A stretch of 14,767 nt of DNA from Candidatus Pacearchaeota archaeon (GTDB lineage: Archaea > Nanobdellota > Nanobdellia > Pacearchaeales > GW2011-AR1). Below the pieces are notes generated by a model. That model did no database searches and was not told the origin of the DNA. It saw only the letters and a list, made by a program, of their open reading frames with translations. Where the stretch lies: the NCBI GenBank assembly GCA_002688875.1, contig NZDU01000007.1, forward strand, positions 18,625 through 33,391, given 5' to 3'. Positions 7,043-12,407 of the stretch are shown piece by piece; within the stretch, counting starts at the first letter, position 1, and every line of letters begins with the position of its first letter. The translations under genes were made by a program, and so were the position numbers.

Positions 7043-7152
7043 AAAAATCCCCTTGTCCGCTTTGCTCACTTCGTAGGGTATTTTTAAGCTCCAACTGGTT
7101 GTGCCCCACCACCTCGAAGCAAGCTCCTAGGTATTAATCCAGTTGGAGCAAT
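7043..7152 (+). repeat. Structured two-hairpin element, copy 3 (reduced form)
   Basis: First hairpin: AAAAATCCC (7043-7051) against GGGTATTTTT (7076-7085), with one bulged T, enclosing GCTCACTTCG; the small CGCAG helix of copies 1 and 2 is missing. Second hairpin: GCTCCAACTGG (7088-7098) with CCAGTTGGAGC (7139-7149), identical to copy 2. The 40-nt loop carries GTGCCCCACCACC, AGCAAGCT and GGTATTAAT. It lies between the two COG1361-like genes, and a leaderless promoter for the next gene begins directly after it. Confidence 0.8.
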
Positions 7153-7156
7153 AAAA

Positions 7157-7165
7157 CTTAAATAG
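7157..7165 (+). promoter_or_regulatory. TATA box of COG1361-like gene 2
   Basis: ACTTAAATA is centred 26 bases before the ATG at 7187, predicting a leaderless transcript. It starts a few bases after the end of repeat copy 3, so that element separates two transcription units. Confidence 0.5.
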
Positions 7166-7186
7166 TAATTTCTGAAGTGTTTAGAT

Positions 7187-8071
7187 ATGAAGAAATTGTT
7201 TAGTTTTATTGTGTTGGTATTTTTGGTTTTTGTTTCGGTTACTTTTTTAATTGATGGGACGAGTGCTTTAGTTATTGATTCTGTGAGTGTTGCTAATGAG
7301 ATCGTTCCTGGGGGGACAAGTAGAGTAAGTATTGGGTTGGAGAATGATGGGAATGAAGATGTGGAGGATGTTAGTGTGAATTTGGATTTGACTGATGTGC
7401 CTTTTGCTCCGTTCGATTCTTCGAGTGAGTATGGGATTGATGAAATTAGGGAAGATAAAACTAAGTATGCGGAGTTTGAGATAATTGCTTTGAGTAATGC
7501 TAAGTCTGATATTTATAAAATTCCTGTTGAGATTCAGTATAAGGACTTGGAAGATGATGAGACTAAGATTAAGAGAAGTTTGATAAGTGTTGTTGTTAGT
7601 TCGAAGCCCATAATTGATGTGGATGTTGAGGGATGGTATTTGAAAAACGGAGAGAATGATGTTAGTTTTAGGGTTACGAATAAAGGATTGAGTGATGCTA
7701 AGTTTTTGGAAATAAATGTTGAAGGGAGTAGGCATGCAAGTGTTCTTGGTTCAAAATCTCATTATATTGGTGATGTGGATAGTGATGATTTTGATTCGGT
7801 AGATGTTAAGATTTATTTTGATAATGAGATTGGAGATAATGTTGTGATTCCAGTTAGTGTTTTTTATAGAGATAATTTGAATAATGAGTATAATGAGATT
7901 GCTAATGTTCGGTTTAAGGTTTATACGCAGAGTCGGGCTGTCGAGTTGGGGCTTGTTGAGAGGAATAATACTGTTGGTTATGTTGTGGGGATTGTGTTTG
8001 TTGTTATTTTGTTTTATGTTTATAGGAAACTTAGAAAGAGGGCTAGGGAGAAAAAGGCGAGGAAGGATTAA
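7187..8071 (+). CDS. COG1361/CARDB-like membrane-anchored extracytoplasmic protein (paralogue 2)
   Basis: A 294-residue paralogue of the 6080 gene. The signal peptide is at about 1-27 (hydrophobic, ending TSA-LV), a first Ig-like domain at about 35-140 (PGGTSRVSIGLENDG), and a second at about 145-250 with YIGDVDSDDFDSVDVKIYF. The C-terminal TM is at about 259-278, followed by a short Arg/Lys tail without the His cluster. As with paralogue 1, the likely role is an extracytoplasmic adaptor or substrate-contact subunit of the MacB-type transporter, inferred from neighbourhood. Two permeases and two adaptors suggest two related transporters or one hetero-oligomer. Confidence 0.8.
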   Translation: MKKLFSFIVLVFLVFVSVTFLIDGTSALVIDSVSVANEIVPGGTSRVSIGLENDGNEDVEDVSVNLDLTDVPFAPFDSSSEYGIDEIREDKTKYAEFEIIALSNAKSDIYKIPVEIQYKDLEDDETKIKRSLISVVVSSKPIIDVDVEGWYLKNGENDVSFRVTNKGLSDAKFLEINVEGSRHASVLGSKSHYIGDVDSDDFDSVDVKIYFDNEIGDNVVIPVSVFYRDNLNNEYNEIANVRFKVYTQSRAVELGLVERNNTVGYVVGIVFVVILFYVYRKLRKRAREKKARKD

Positions 8072-8086
8072 TTGGCTAGATAAATG

Positions 8087-8094
8087 TTTATAAA
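8087..8094 (+). promoter_or_regulatory. TATA box of small zinc-ribbon gene
   Basis: TTTATAAA centred about 29 bases before the ATG at 8120. This predicts a leader of three or four bases at most. Confidence 0.5.
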
Positions 8095-8119
8095 CCTATT
8101 TTAATTTTTTAGTGATAAG

Positions 8120-8281
8120 ATGAAGAGGTGTATTTATTGTAAATGTGATTTGAATGAGAGTAGTGTGATAGATTTTTGTGATCGGTGTGGGAAGGGAGCG
8201 TTTGGGGAGAAGATTTTTAATGCGATTGTGCAGAATATGAGTGAGGCGGAGAAGAGAGGGGATTTGGAGCAGGGGATTTAA
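8120..8281 (+). CDS. 53-residue zinc-ribbon protein
   Basis: A very small protein beginning MKRCIYCKCDL, with a CxxC pair at residues 4-7 and a second CxxC (CDRC) at 20-23, so four Cys are placed to bind one zinc. The rest, KGAFGEKIFNAIVQNMSEAE and on to the end, is predicted helical. I recall similar short zinc proteins with a GxxxxGEKxFxAIVxxM segment in DPANN genomes, but no function is known to me. The start is supported by a TATA box at leaderless spacing. Its stop codon overlaps the stop of the convergent gene at 8278 (the bases TTAA end both). Confidence 0.7.
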   Translation: MKRCIYCKCDLNESSVIDFCDRCGKGAFGEKIFNAIVQNMSEAEKRGDLEQGI

Positions 8282-8598
8282 TATACTCCACTAGAAGTGG
8301 TGGGAGTATCTGTGTTATCAATGGCATTCATATAACCTTTCTCGTTTGCTAATGTAAATATTTGTTCTCTAGTCATTTTTACTGACATCATTGGATAATC
8401 GTCGAATGGAAAAAGCAACTCAATATCTCTTTCTTCAATAAACTCCCTTAGTTTTGATTTGTTTGAAGAGAACTCATGCGGAGCTGCGCCTTCATAGTCT
8501 AATCTTACAACAGCTATGACTGTATATGAATCTTTAGGATTATCTTCTATAAATCTTTCGAATTCTGGGCTAAGCACAGGAACTTTAGGATCTTCCAT
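8278..8598 (-). CDS. Hypothetical protein, possibly inhibitor-I9-like fold
   Basis: A 106-residue soluble protein without signal peptide, TM or Cys. Not recognised with confidence. The order of segments is a beta strand TVIAVVRLD (about 26-34), a charged helix KSKLREFIEERDIELL (about 47-62), a hydrophobic strand MMSVKMT (about 70-76), a helix EQIFTLANEKGY (about 78-89) and a final strand MNAID. That resembles peptidase inhibitor I9 domains (subtilisin propeptides), which end in a strand of this kind; this is a weak structural guess. A TATA box at 8621-8628 centred 26 bases upstream supports the start as a leaderless gene. Codon use is AT-ending, as in accessory genes here. Confidence 0.6.
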   Translation of the reverse strand: MEDPKVPVLSPEFERFIEDNPKDSYTVIAVVRLDYEGAAPHEFSSNKSKLREFIEERDIELLFPFDDYPMMSVKMTREQIFTLANEKGYMNAIDNTDTPTTSSGVY

Positions 8599-8620
8599 TA
8601 TCTATTTAATTCTATTCATG

Positions 8621-8628
8621 TTATAAAG
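8621..8628 (-). promoter_or_regulatory. TATA box of the 8278-8598 gene
   Basis: TTATAAAG on the plus strand (CTTTATAA on the coding strand), centred 26 bases before the ATG at 8598, implying a leaderless mRNA. Confidence 0.55.
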
Positions 8629-8658
8629 ATTATGGCAATTATTTTACCATTAAGAAAC

Positions 8659-8667
8659 CTTTAAAAA
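8659..8667 (+). promoter_or_regulatory. BRE/TATA of eL21-Rpo4-DUF655 operon
   Basis: GAAACCTTTAAAAAC matches an archaeal BRE plus TATA and the boxes before uS13 and Rpo3. Transcription would start near 8689, giving a leader of about 38 nt that contains a weak GAAGG ribosome site at 8719-8723. A second TATA-like sequence lies at 8678-8685. Confidence 0.5.
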
Positions 8668-8726
8668 CATACTATTTCTATAAATTTTGAGGGGTTTAGA
8701 TTAATGGCTATTGTGCTTGAAGGAAA

Positions 8727-8978
8727 ATGCTTAAACGGAAAAATAAACGAGATCATGGGAAGGTTAAACTTAGTAATTACTTTGCGGAGTTTGAGAAAGG
8801 TGAGAAGGTGAGTGTGGTTAGGGAGTTGAGTCAGACGCCTAAGTTTCCTAAGACGCTTCAAGGAAGGACAGGGGTTGTTGACAGTAAGAAGGGTCGGTCG
8901 TATGTAGTTAAAATTAAAGATTTGAATAAGGAAAAGGAATATATAATCCATCCTGTTCATTTAAAGAAGGTTAAATAA
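8727..8978 (+). CDS. rpl21e: Ribosomal protein eL21
   Basis: An 83-residue protein of the large subunit. The core GKVKLSNYFAEFEKGEKVSV, LQGRTGVVDSKKGRSYVVKI and YIIHPVHLKKVK is diagnostic of archaeal and eukaryotic L21e. It is about 10-15 residues shorter than many archaeal homologues, all at the N-terminus. The reading frame is closed by a stop at 8718, so no upstream start exists in this frame. GAAGG just before the ATG supports the start. It opens the widely conserved archaeal string eL21-Rpo4-DUF655; the next gene starts one base after its stop. Confidence 0.95.
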   Translation: MLKRKNKRDHGKVKLSNYFAEFEKGEKVSVVRELSQTPKFPKTLQGRTGVVDSKKGRSYVVKIKDLNKEKEYIIHPVHLKKVK

Positions 8979-8979
8979 A

Positions 8980-9291
8980 ATGATACTTGATAGAGAGCCG
9001 TTGAATATGAGTGAAGTTTCTGAAATATTGAAAGATATTGATGATAGTGATAAGAAGGAAGAGATTGAGTTGTATTTGAAGAAGTTTTTGAAGGCGAAGC
9101 CTGGTCAGGCTAAGAAGATAAAGGAAGGGTTGGAGGAATTGGATTCATTGAAAATAAAAAGAGAGCATATCGTTAAGATTGTTGACTTGTTGCCTAGTGA
9201 TGTGAGTGATCTTAACAAAGTGTTTACAGATGTGAGTTTGAGCGAAGATGAAACAAATAAAATCCTTGAAATTGTTAAAAGTTCGAAGTAG
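8980..9291 (+). CDS. rpo4: RNA polymerase subunit Rpo4 (RpoF/Rpb4)
   Basis: A 103-residue acidic helical protein matching archaeal Rpo4, which with Rpo7 forms the stalk of RNA polymerase and helps promoter opening and RNA binding. Features: N-terminal REPLNMSEVSEIL (tip-association strand and helix), a charged middle helix, and the C-terminal HRDC-like part IVDLLPSDVSDLNKVFTDVS and ETNKILEIVKS. Its place after eL21 and before the DUF655 gene is the usual archaeal order. It starts one base after the eL21 stop, so the three genes are one operon. Confidence 0.93.
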   Translation: MILDREPLNMSEVSEILKDIDDSDKKEEIELYLKKFLKAKPGQAKKIKEGLEELDSLKIKREHIVKIVDLLPSDVSDLNKVFTDVSLSEDETNKILEIVKSSK

Positions 9292-9299
9292 GTTTGAAA

Positions 9300-9836
9300 A
9301 TGGAAAAGGAAGAAAAAGCGATAATATTAGACTATTTGCCGTATGGTTATCCGTTGGATAAGAAAATGATGCCGGTAGCTCAGGCTATAGGAGTTAATTT
9401 TTTAACATTGTTGCAATTGATTCCTAGGAGAGGGATGAAGCTGGATATTAAAGAAGAAGTTTATATTGGAGAGGGGAAGAGAGATAAGATTTATTTTATT
9501 CAGGGCAGGTTACATGATAGTAAGTTGACTGAGACTGCGAAGATGGAGTTGGAGGAGTTTATTGGGAATATTATAGGAAAGGATCCTGAGAAATTTTTGA
9601 AGTTTTTTAATACCGCTGAAGCAATAAATACTAGGCTGCATCAGTTTGAGCTTTTGCCCGGTTTTGGGAAGAAGCACACTGAGGCCATCTTGAGTGAAAG
9701 AGATAAGAAGCCATTCGAGTCCTTCGAAGATCTGAAGAAACGAGTTGCAAACCTGCCAGACCCTAGAAAAGCTATTGAGAAACGGCTTTTTGAGGAGATT
9801 ATTGGTAAGGAAAAATATCTCTTATTCTCGAAATAG
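9300..9836 (+). CDS. DUF655 RNA-binding protein (COG1491)
   Basis: A 178-residue protein recognised as archaeal DUF655 by EEKAIILDYLPYGYP at the start, an OB-like middle (EEVYIGEGKRDKIYFIQGRL) and a helix-hairpin-helix, LLPGFGKKHTEAIL, at about 118-131 followed by PFESFEDLKKRV. The family is thought to bind nucleic acid and lies in the ribosomal/RNA polymerase string before the rRNA dimethylase gene ksgA; ksgA is not here. I chose the ATG at 9300; a TTG in frame at 9294 would add two residues with no extra support. There are eight bases between the Rpo4 stop and this start. Confidence 0.9.
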   Translation: MEKEEKAIILDYLPYGYPLDKKMMPVAQAIGVNFLTLLQLIPRRGMKLDIKEEVYIGEGKRDKIYFIQGRLHDSKLTETAKMELEEFIGNIIGKDPEKFLKFFNTAEAINTRLHQFELLPGFGKKHTEAILSERDKKPFESFEDLKKRVANLPDPRKAIEKRLFEEIIGKEKYLLFSK

Positions 9837-9882
9837 GCTAGGATGTTGTTTTAGGTGTAGAGCAAGTAAAAGTACTAGGAAA

Positions 9883-9891
9883 CTTTAAAAA
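9883..9891 (+). promoter_or_regulatory. Leaderless promoter of the uS13 operon
   Basis: GGAAACTTTAAAAAGG is a strong BRE/TATA. The box is centred 26 bases before the uS13 ATG. The ten bases ACTTTAAAAA recur before Rpo3 at exactly the same distance (30 nt from the C to the A of ATG). Confidence 0.75.
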
Positions 9892-9912
9892 GGCTTTGCG
9901 TTAAGAAATAAG

Positions 9913-10386
9913 ATGGAACAAGAACATAAACCAGAGAAGAAAGAATATGCGTCGATAGTTAGAATTTTGCAGACGGACATTCCTGGGAATAAGAAATTGT
10001 TAGTTGGGTTGACTTATATTAAGGGGGTTAGTTGGACGGTTAGTAATGCTGTTTGTAAGATTCTGAAAATTGATCCTGCTGTTAGAGTTAGTGAGTTAAG
10101 CGAGGAACAAATTGCTAAGATAACTGAGTTTTTGAAGAATCCTAAACTTCCGGAGTTCTTGATGAATCGTAGGAATGACTTTGAGAGTGGAGAGAGTTCG
10201 CATTTGATTACTAATGATTTGGATATTAAGAAAGAGTTTGATATTAGACGTCTTAAGAAGATTAGGAGTTATCGTGGGTTGAGACATGCTCTTGGGCATC
10301 CAACTAGGGGGCAGAGGACTAAGGCTAATTTTAGATCGAAGGGTAAAAGGAAAGCTGTGGGGGTAAAGAGTAAGAAGAGTAGGTAA
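9913..10386 (+). CDS. rps13: Ribosomal protein uS13
   Basis: A 157-residue small-subunit head protein of archaeal type. It has an N-terminal basic/acidic leader, then IVRILQTDIPGNKKLLVGLT and the helix-two-turn-helix GVSWTVSNAVCKIL. The rRNA-binding C-terminal motif is RLKKIRSYRGLRHALGHPTRGQRTKAN (about 120-143), with a basic tail. It normally heads the archaeal uS13-uS4-uS11-Rpo3 operon and does so here, from a leaderless promoter. Of nine Gly codons seven are GGG, and eight of fourteen Leu codons are TTG, a bias useful for comparison with the inserted genes. Confidence 0.97.
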   Translation: MEQEHKPEKKEYASIVRILQTDIPGNKKLLVGLTYIKGVSWTVSNAVCKILKIDPAVRVSELSEEQIAKITEFLKNPKLPEFLMNRRNDFESGESSHLITNDLDIKKEFDIRRLKKIRSYRGLRHALGHPTRGQRTKANFRSKGKRKAVGVKSKKSR

Positions 10387-10387
10387 G

Positions 10388-10822
10388 ATGGAAAGAAGAT
10401 TATATCAAAAGGTTATTTTAGGATTAGCTTCATTGGCTGTGGTTGGAATGGTTGGTCGAAATGTAGTTCATACTTCTCGTTTACAAAATACAGTTCCTTA
10501 CCCAGGAAATTGGGAGGGAGAAATTGAGGGTCAGAAAGTTATTTTGGATAGAAAATATGGAGATCGAGATCATAGAAGAACTTACTTAAATGTAAAAGAT
10601 TCTAAATCTGAGGATTTTTTAAGTGCTACTTATGTTGATGAAGGCAATGAGGGAGTTTTAGATTATTTTAATAATTTGCATCAGGAGATGTCTGGAGATT
10701 TTTCAGTAAATGAAGTAGTTAGAGATGGGTGGGATATTGAGGTGGCAGATCAAGAAAGATATAATAATTTGTTAACTAAAATAGCAGAAGTAAAATCTAG
10801 GAAAAATGAAAAAGCAAAGTAA
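10388..10822 (+). CDS. orfA: unrecognised membrane-anchored protein inserted between uS13 and uS4
   Basis: A 144-residue protein not recognised. It has one N-terminal TM segment (about 8-26) after a short basic start (MERRLYQK), so most of the chain should be outside. The outer part, about 27-144, is charged with YPGNWEGEIEGQKVIL, a possible beta region (TYLNVKDS...FLSATYVDEG) and a helical, Lys-rich end. It starts one base after the uS13 stop and its last 17 bases overlap the uS4 gene, so it is fitted into the operon. Codon use differs from uS13: Gly is GGA 7, GGT 2, GGC 1, GGG 1; Leu is TTA 8, TTG 4. A membrane protein at this place in the ribosomal operon is unusual and suggests late insertion. 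ORF is believable; function unknown. Confidence 0.75.
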   Translation: MERRLYQKVILGLASLAVVGMVGRNVVHTSRLQNTVPYPGNWEGEIEGQKVILDRKYGDRDHRRTYLNVKDSKSEDFLSATYVDEGNEGVLDYFNNLHQEMSGDFSVNEVVRDGWDIEVADQERYNNLLTKIAEVKSRKNEKAK

Positions 10823-11513
10823 AAAATATTCAAAGCCAAGGAGACCTTTTGATAAGGCGAGAATAGATGAAGAGAATACTTTGAGAGAGAAATATGGGTT
10901 GAAGAATAAAAAGGAGATTTGGAAGGCTGATGCGGCGATTGGGAGGATAAGGAATCAGGCGAAGGGGTTGATTACGGCCAGTGAGGAAGAGAAGCAGGAG
11001 TTTGTTGATAGATTGCAGAAAAGGGGTTTTAGTGTTGAGAGTATTGCTGGGGCGTTGGCGTTGAATAAGGAAGATATTTTGAAGAGAAGGTTGCAGACTA
11101 TTGTGCATGTTAAGAAGATAACTACGACGGCTAAGCAAGGGAGACAGTTGATTACGCATAAGCATATTGCGATTGGAGATCAGATTGTTAATATTCCTAG
11201 TTATCATGTTGGGTTGGAAGAAGAAGGGATGGTTAAGTCAGATATTGTTTTGAAGATTAAAAGTCCTGAGAAAAGTAAGGTTGAGAAGATTAAGGAAGAG
11301 GTTGAGGAAAAGGTCGTTGGAGAGAGTGAAAGTGAAGAGAAAAATGAAAATTCTGAAAATCTTGAAAGCTCACACAATGATAATGAGAGTGAGTCTAGCG
11401 ATGAAGAGAGTGGATCGTCAGGCCCTGAAGATGTAGGAGATACCAAGACAGAGGATGAAGGGGTAGATGAGAAAGAAGTTAAAGAGGAAAATATTGAGGA
11501 GAACAAAGAATAA
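10806..11513 (+). CDS. rps4: Ribosomal protein uS4 with long acidic C-terminal tail
   Basis: A 235-residue protein. Residues about 1-152 are archaeal uS4: KKYSKPRRPFDKARIDEEN at the start, then a helical rRNA-binding part. The S4 RNA-binding domain (RRLQTIVHVKKITTTAKQGR into HKHIAIGDQIVNIPSYHV) is at about 94-135. Residues about 153-235 are a low-complexity tail of Glu, Ser, Asp, Asn and Lys with no predicted fold. uS4 starts small-subunit assembly on 16S rRNA; the tail would lie on the ribosome surface or in solution. The start lies inside orfA (17-base overlap), and the stop overlaps the uS11 start by one base (TAATG). Confidence 0.95.
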   Translation: MKKQSKKYSKPRRPFDKARIDEENTLREKYGLKNKKEIWKADAAIGRIRNQAKGLITASEEEKQEFVDRLQKRGFSVESIAGALALNKEDILKRRLQTIVHVKKITTTAKQGRQLITHKHIAIGDQIVNIPSYHVGLEEEGMVKSDIVLKIKSPEKSKVEKIKEEVEEKVVGESESEEKNENSENLESSHNDNESESSDEESGSSGPEDVGDTKTEDEGVDEKEVKEENIEENKE

Positions 11514-12049
11514 TGGCAGATAAGGAAGAAGCAAAAGTTGAAGAACAAGAGGATGTTCAGGAAGAAGTAAAGGAAAAATCTAGTGAAGAGAAGATGGATA
11601 ATAAAATAGAATCAAAAGATAAAGAAGACAGAAAAGATGAAAGGAAAGATATAAGGGATGTTAAGAAGAAGAAAGAAGAGAGGATTGGAATACTTAATAT
11701 TTATACAACTTTTAATAATACTATAATGAATCTTACGGATATGAGTGGGAAGAGTTTGGCTAAGTTTTCTGGGGGGCAATCGACTAAGCAGGATAGGTTG
11801 AAGGCTAATCCGACTATTGCTATGTTTATTGCTCAGAAGATTGTTGAAGAGGCGCAGGATAATGGGATTACGGGGTTTTATGTTAAGATAAGGGCTAGTA
11901 CGGGGCAGAATAATCCTGGGCCTGGGACGCATGCGGCGATTAAGTCTTTGACTCGTGCGGGATTTAAGATACTTAGTATTATGGAGACAACTAGGATTCC
12001 TAGGGGTGGGCCAAAGAAGAAAGGTGGGAGAAGGGGGAGGAGGGTTTAG
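11513..12049 (+). CDS. rps11: Ribosomal protein uS11 with charged N-terminal extension
   Basis: A 178-residue protein whose core, about 58-178, is uS11: IGILNIYTTFNNTIMNLTDM, SGGQSTKQDR, PTIAMFIAQKIVEEA, the PGPGTHAAIKSLTRAGFKI loop, and PRGGPKKKGGRRGRRV at the end. uS11 sits on the platform near the mRNA exit. Residues 1-57 are an extra Glu/Lys/Asp-rich, low-complexity stretch, acidic first and then mixed. There is no good alternative ATG right before the core, so the extension is probably real. It directly continues the acidic tail of uS4 at DNA level, the two together forming one long purine-rich tract. Confidence 0.95.
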   Translation: MADKEEAKVEEQEDVQEEVKEKSSEEKMDNKIESKDKEDRKDERKDIRDVKKKKEERIGILNIYTTFNNTIMNLTDMSGKSLAKFSGGQSTKQDRLKANPTIAMFIAQKIVEEAQDNGITGFYVKIRASTGQNNPGPGTHAAIKSLTRAGFKILSIMETTRIPRGGPKKKGGRRGRRV

Positions 12050-12050
12050 G

Positions 12051-12377
12051 ATGGAGTTTGATGAATTTTATTTACTATTAGTAGAAGGATTGGATGAGAA
12101 TGTAGTTGATGCTAATACTAGAAAAACGGTTAGACAAATATATGATGAGATTGATAAAAGAGATTTAGATGAAACCCAAGTTAGAAATTATTCTGCAGTT
12201 TACCAAGCTTGTTTTTATGCTGGATCTGATAAAAGGGGAGATAGAGCACTTATTGATGAATCAAGAAATTTTATTGAAATGTTGCCTTTAATAAGTAATA
12301 ATGGTAGAAATATGTTTGAGGCAGGAGTAATAGCAGGTGAATCCCTTTCTTATAGGAAGAGGCAGAGAAGAGCATAA
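12051..12377 (+). CDS. orfB: unrecognised helical protein inserted between uS11 and Rpo3
   Basis: A 108-residue soluble, acidic, helical protein, not recognised. Visible helices: FDEFYLLLVEGLDENVVDAN, TRKTVRQIYDEIDKRDLDET, RNYSAVYQACFYAGSDK, ALIDESRNFIEMLPL and NMFEAGVIAGESLSY, then a basic end RKRQRRA. The start ATG at 12051 is one base after the uS11 stop and has GGAGG upstream inside the uS11 gene; the frame is open further upstream, but that part only shadows uS11. Gly codons are GGA 4, GGT 2, GGG 0 and Leu is mostly TTA, unlike uS11 around it. Like orfA, it looks like a late arrival in the operon. No function is proposed. Confidence 0.75.
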   Translation: MEFDEFYLLLVEGLDENVVDANTRKTVRQIYDEIDKRDLDETQVRNYSAVYQACFYAGSDKRGDRALIDESRNFIEMLPLISNNGRNMFEAGVIAGESLSYRKRQRRA

Positions 12378-12386
12378 CTTTAAAAA
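12378..12386 (+). promoter_or_regulatory. Private leaderless promoter of Rpo3
   Basis: The box is CTTTAAAAA (in AACTTTAAAAAC), centred 26 bases before the Rpo3 ATG and beginning at the base after the orfB stop codon. Sequence and spacing are the same as for uS13, so Rpo3 can be transcribed independently of the ribosomal genes here. Confidence 0.7.
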
Positions 12387-12407
12387 CTAAATTCAATAAA
12401 AATTAAG

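Noticed and set aside
7268..7735. Minus-strand ORF of 155 residues
   Set aside because: Antisense shadow of the second COG1361-like gene; Asn/Ile/Thr-rich without any recognisable fold.
8704..8811. Frameshift joining an upstream ATG to eL21
   Set aside because: Residues encoded before the overlap do not resemble an eL21 N-terminus, and the downstream ATG has a GAAGG site.
11955..12050. Upstream extension of orfB to 11955 in the same frame
   Set aside because: This part lies entirely inside the conserved uS11 3' end and has biased, low-complexity residues (Gly/Arg). The ATG at 12051 has its own GGAGG and one-base spacing after uS11.
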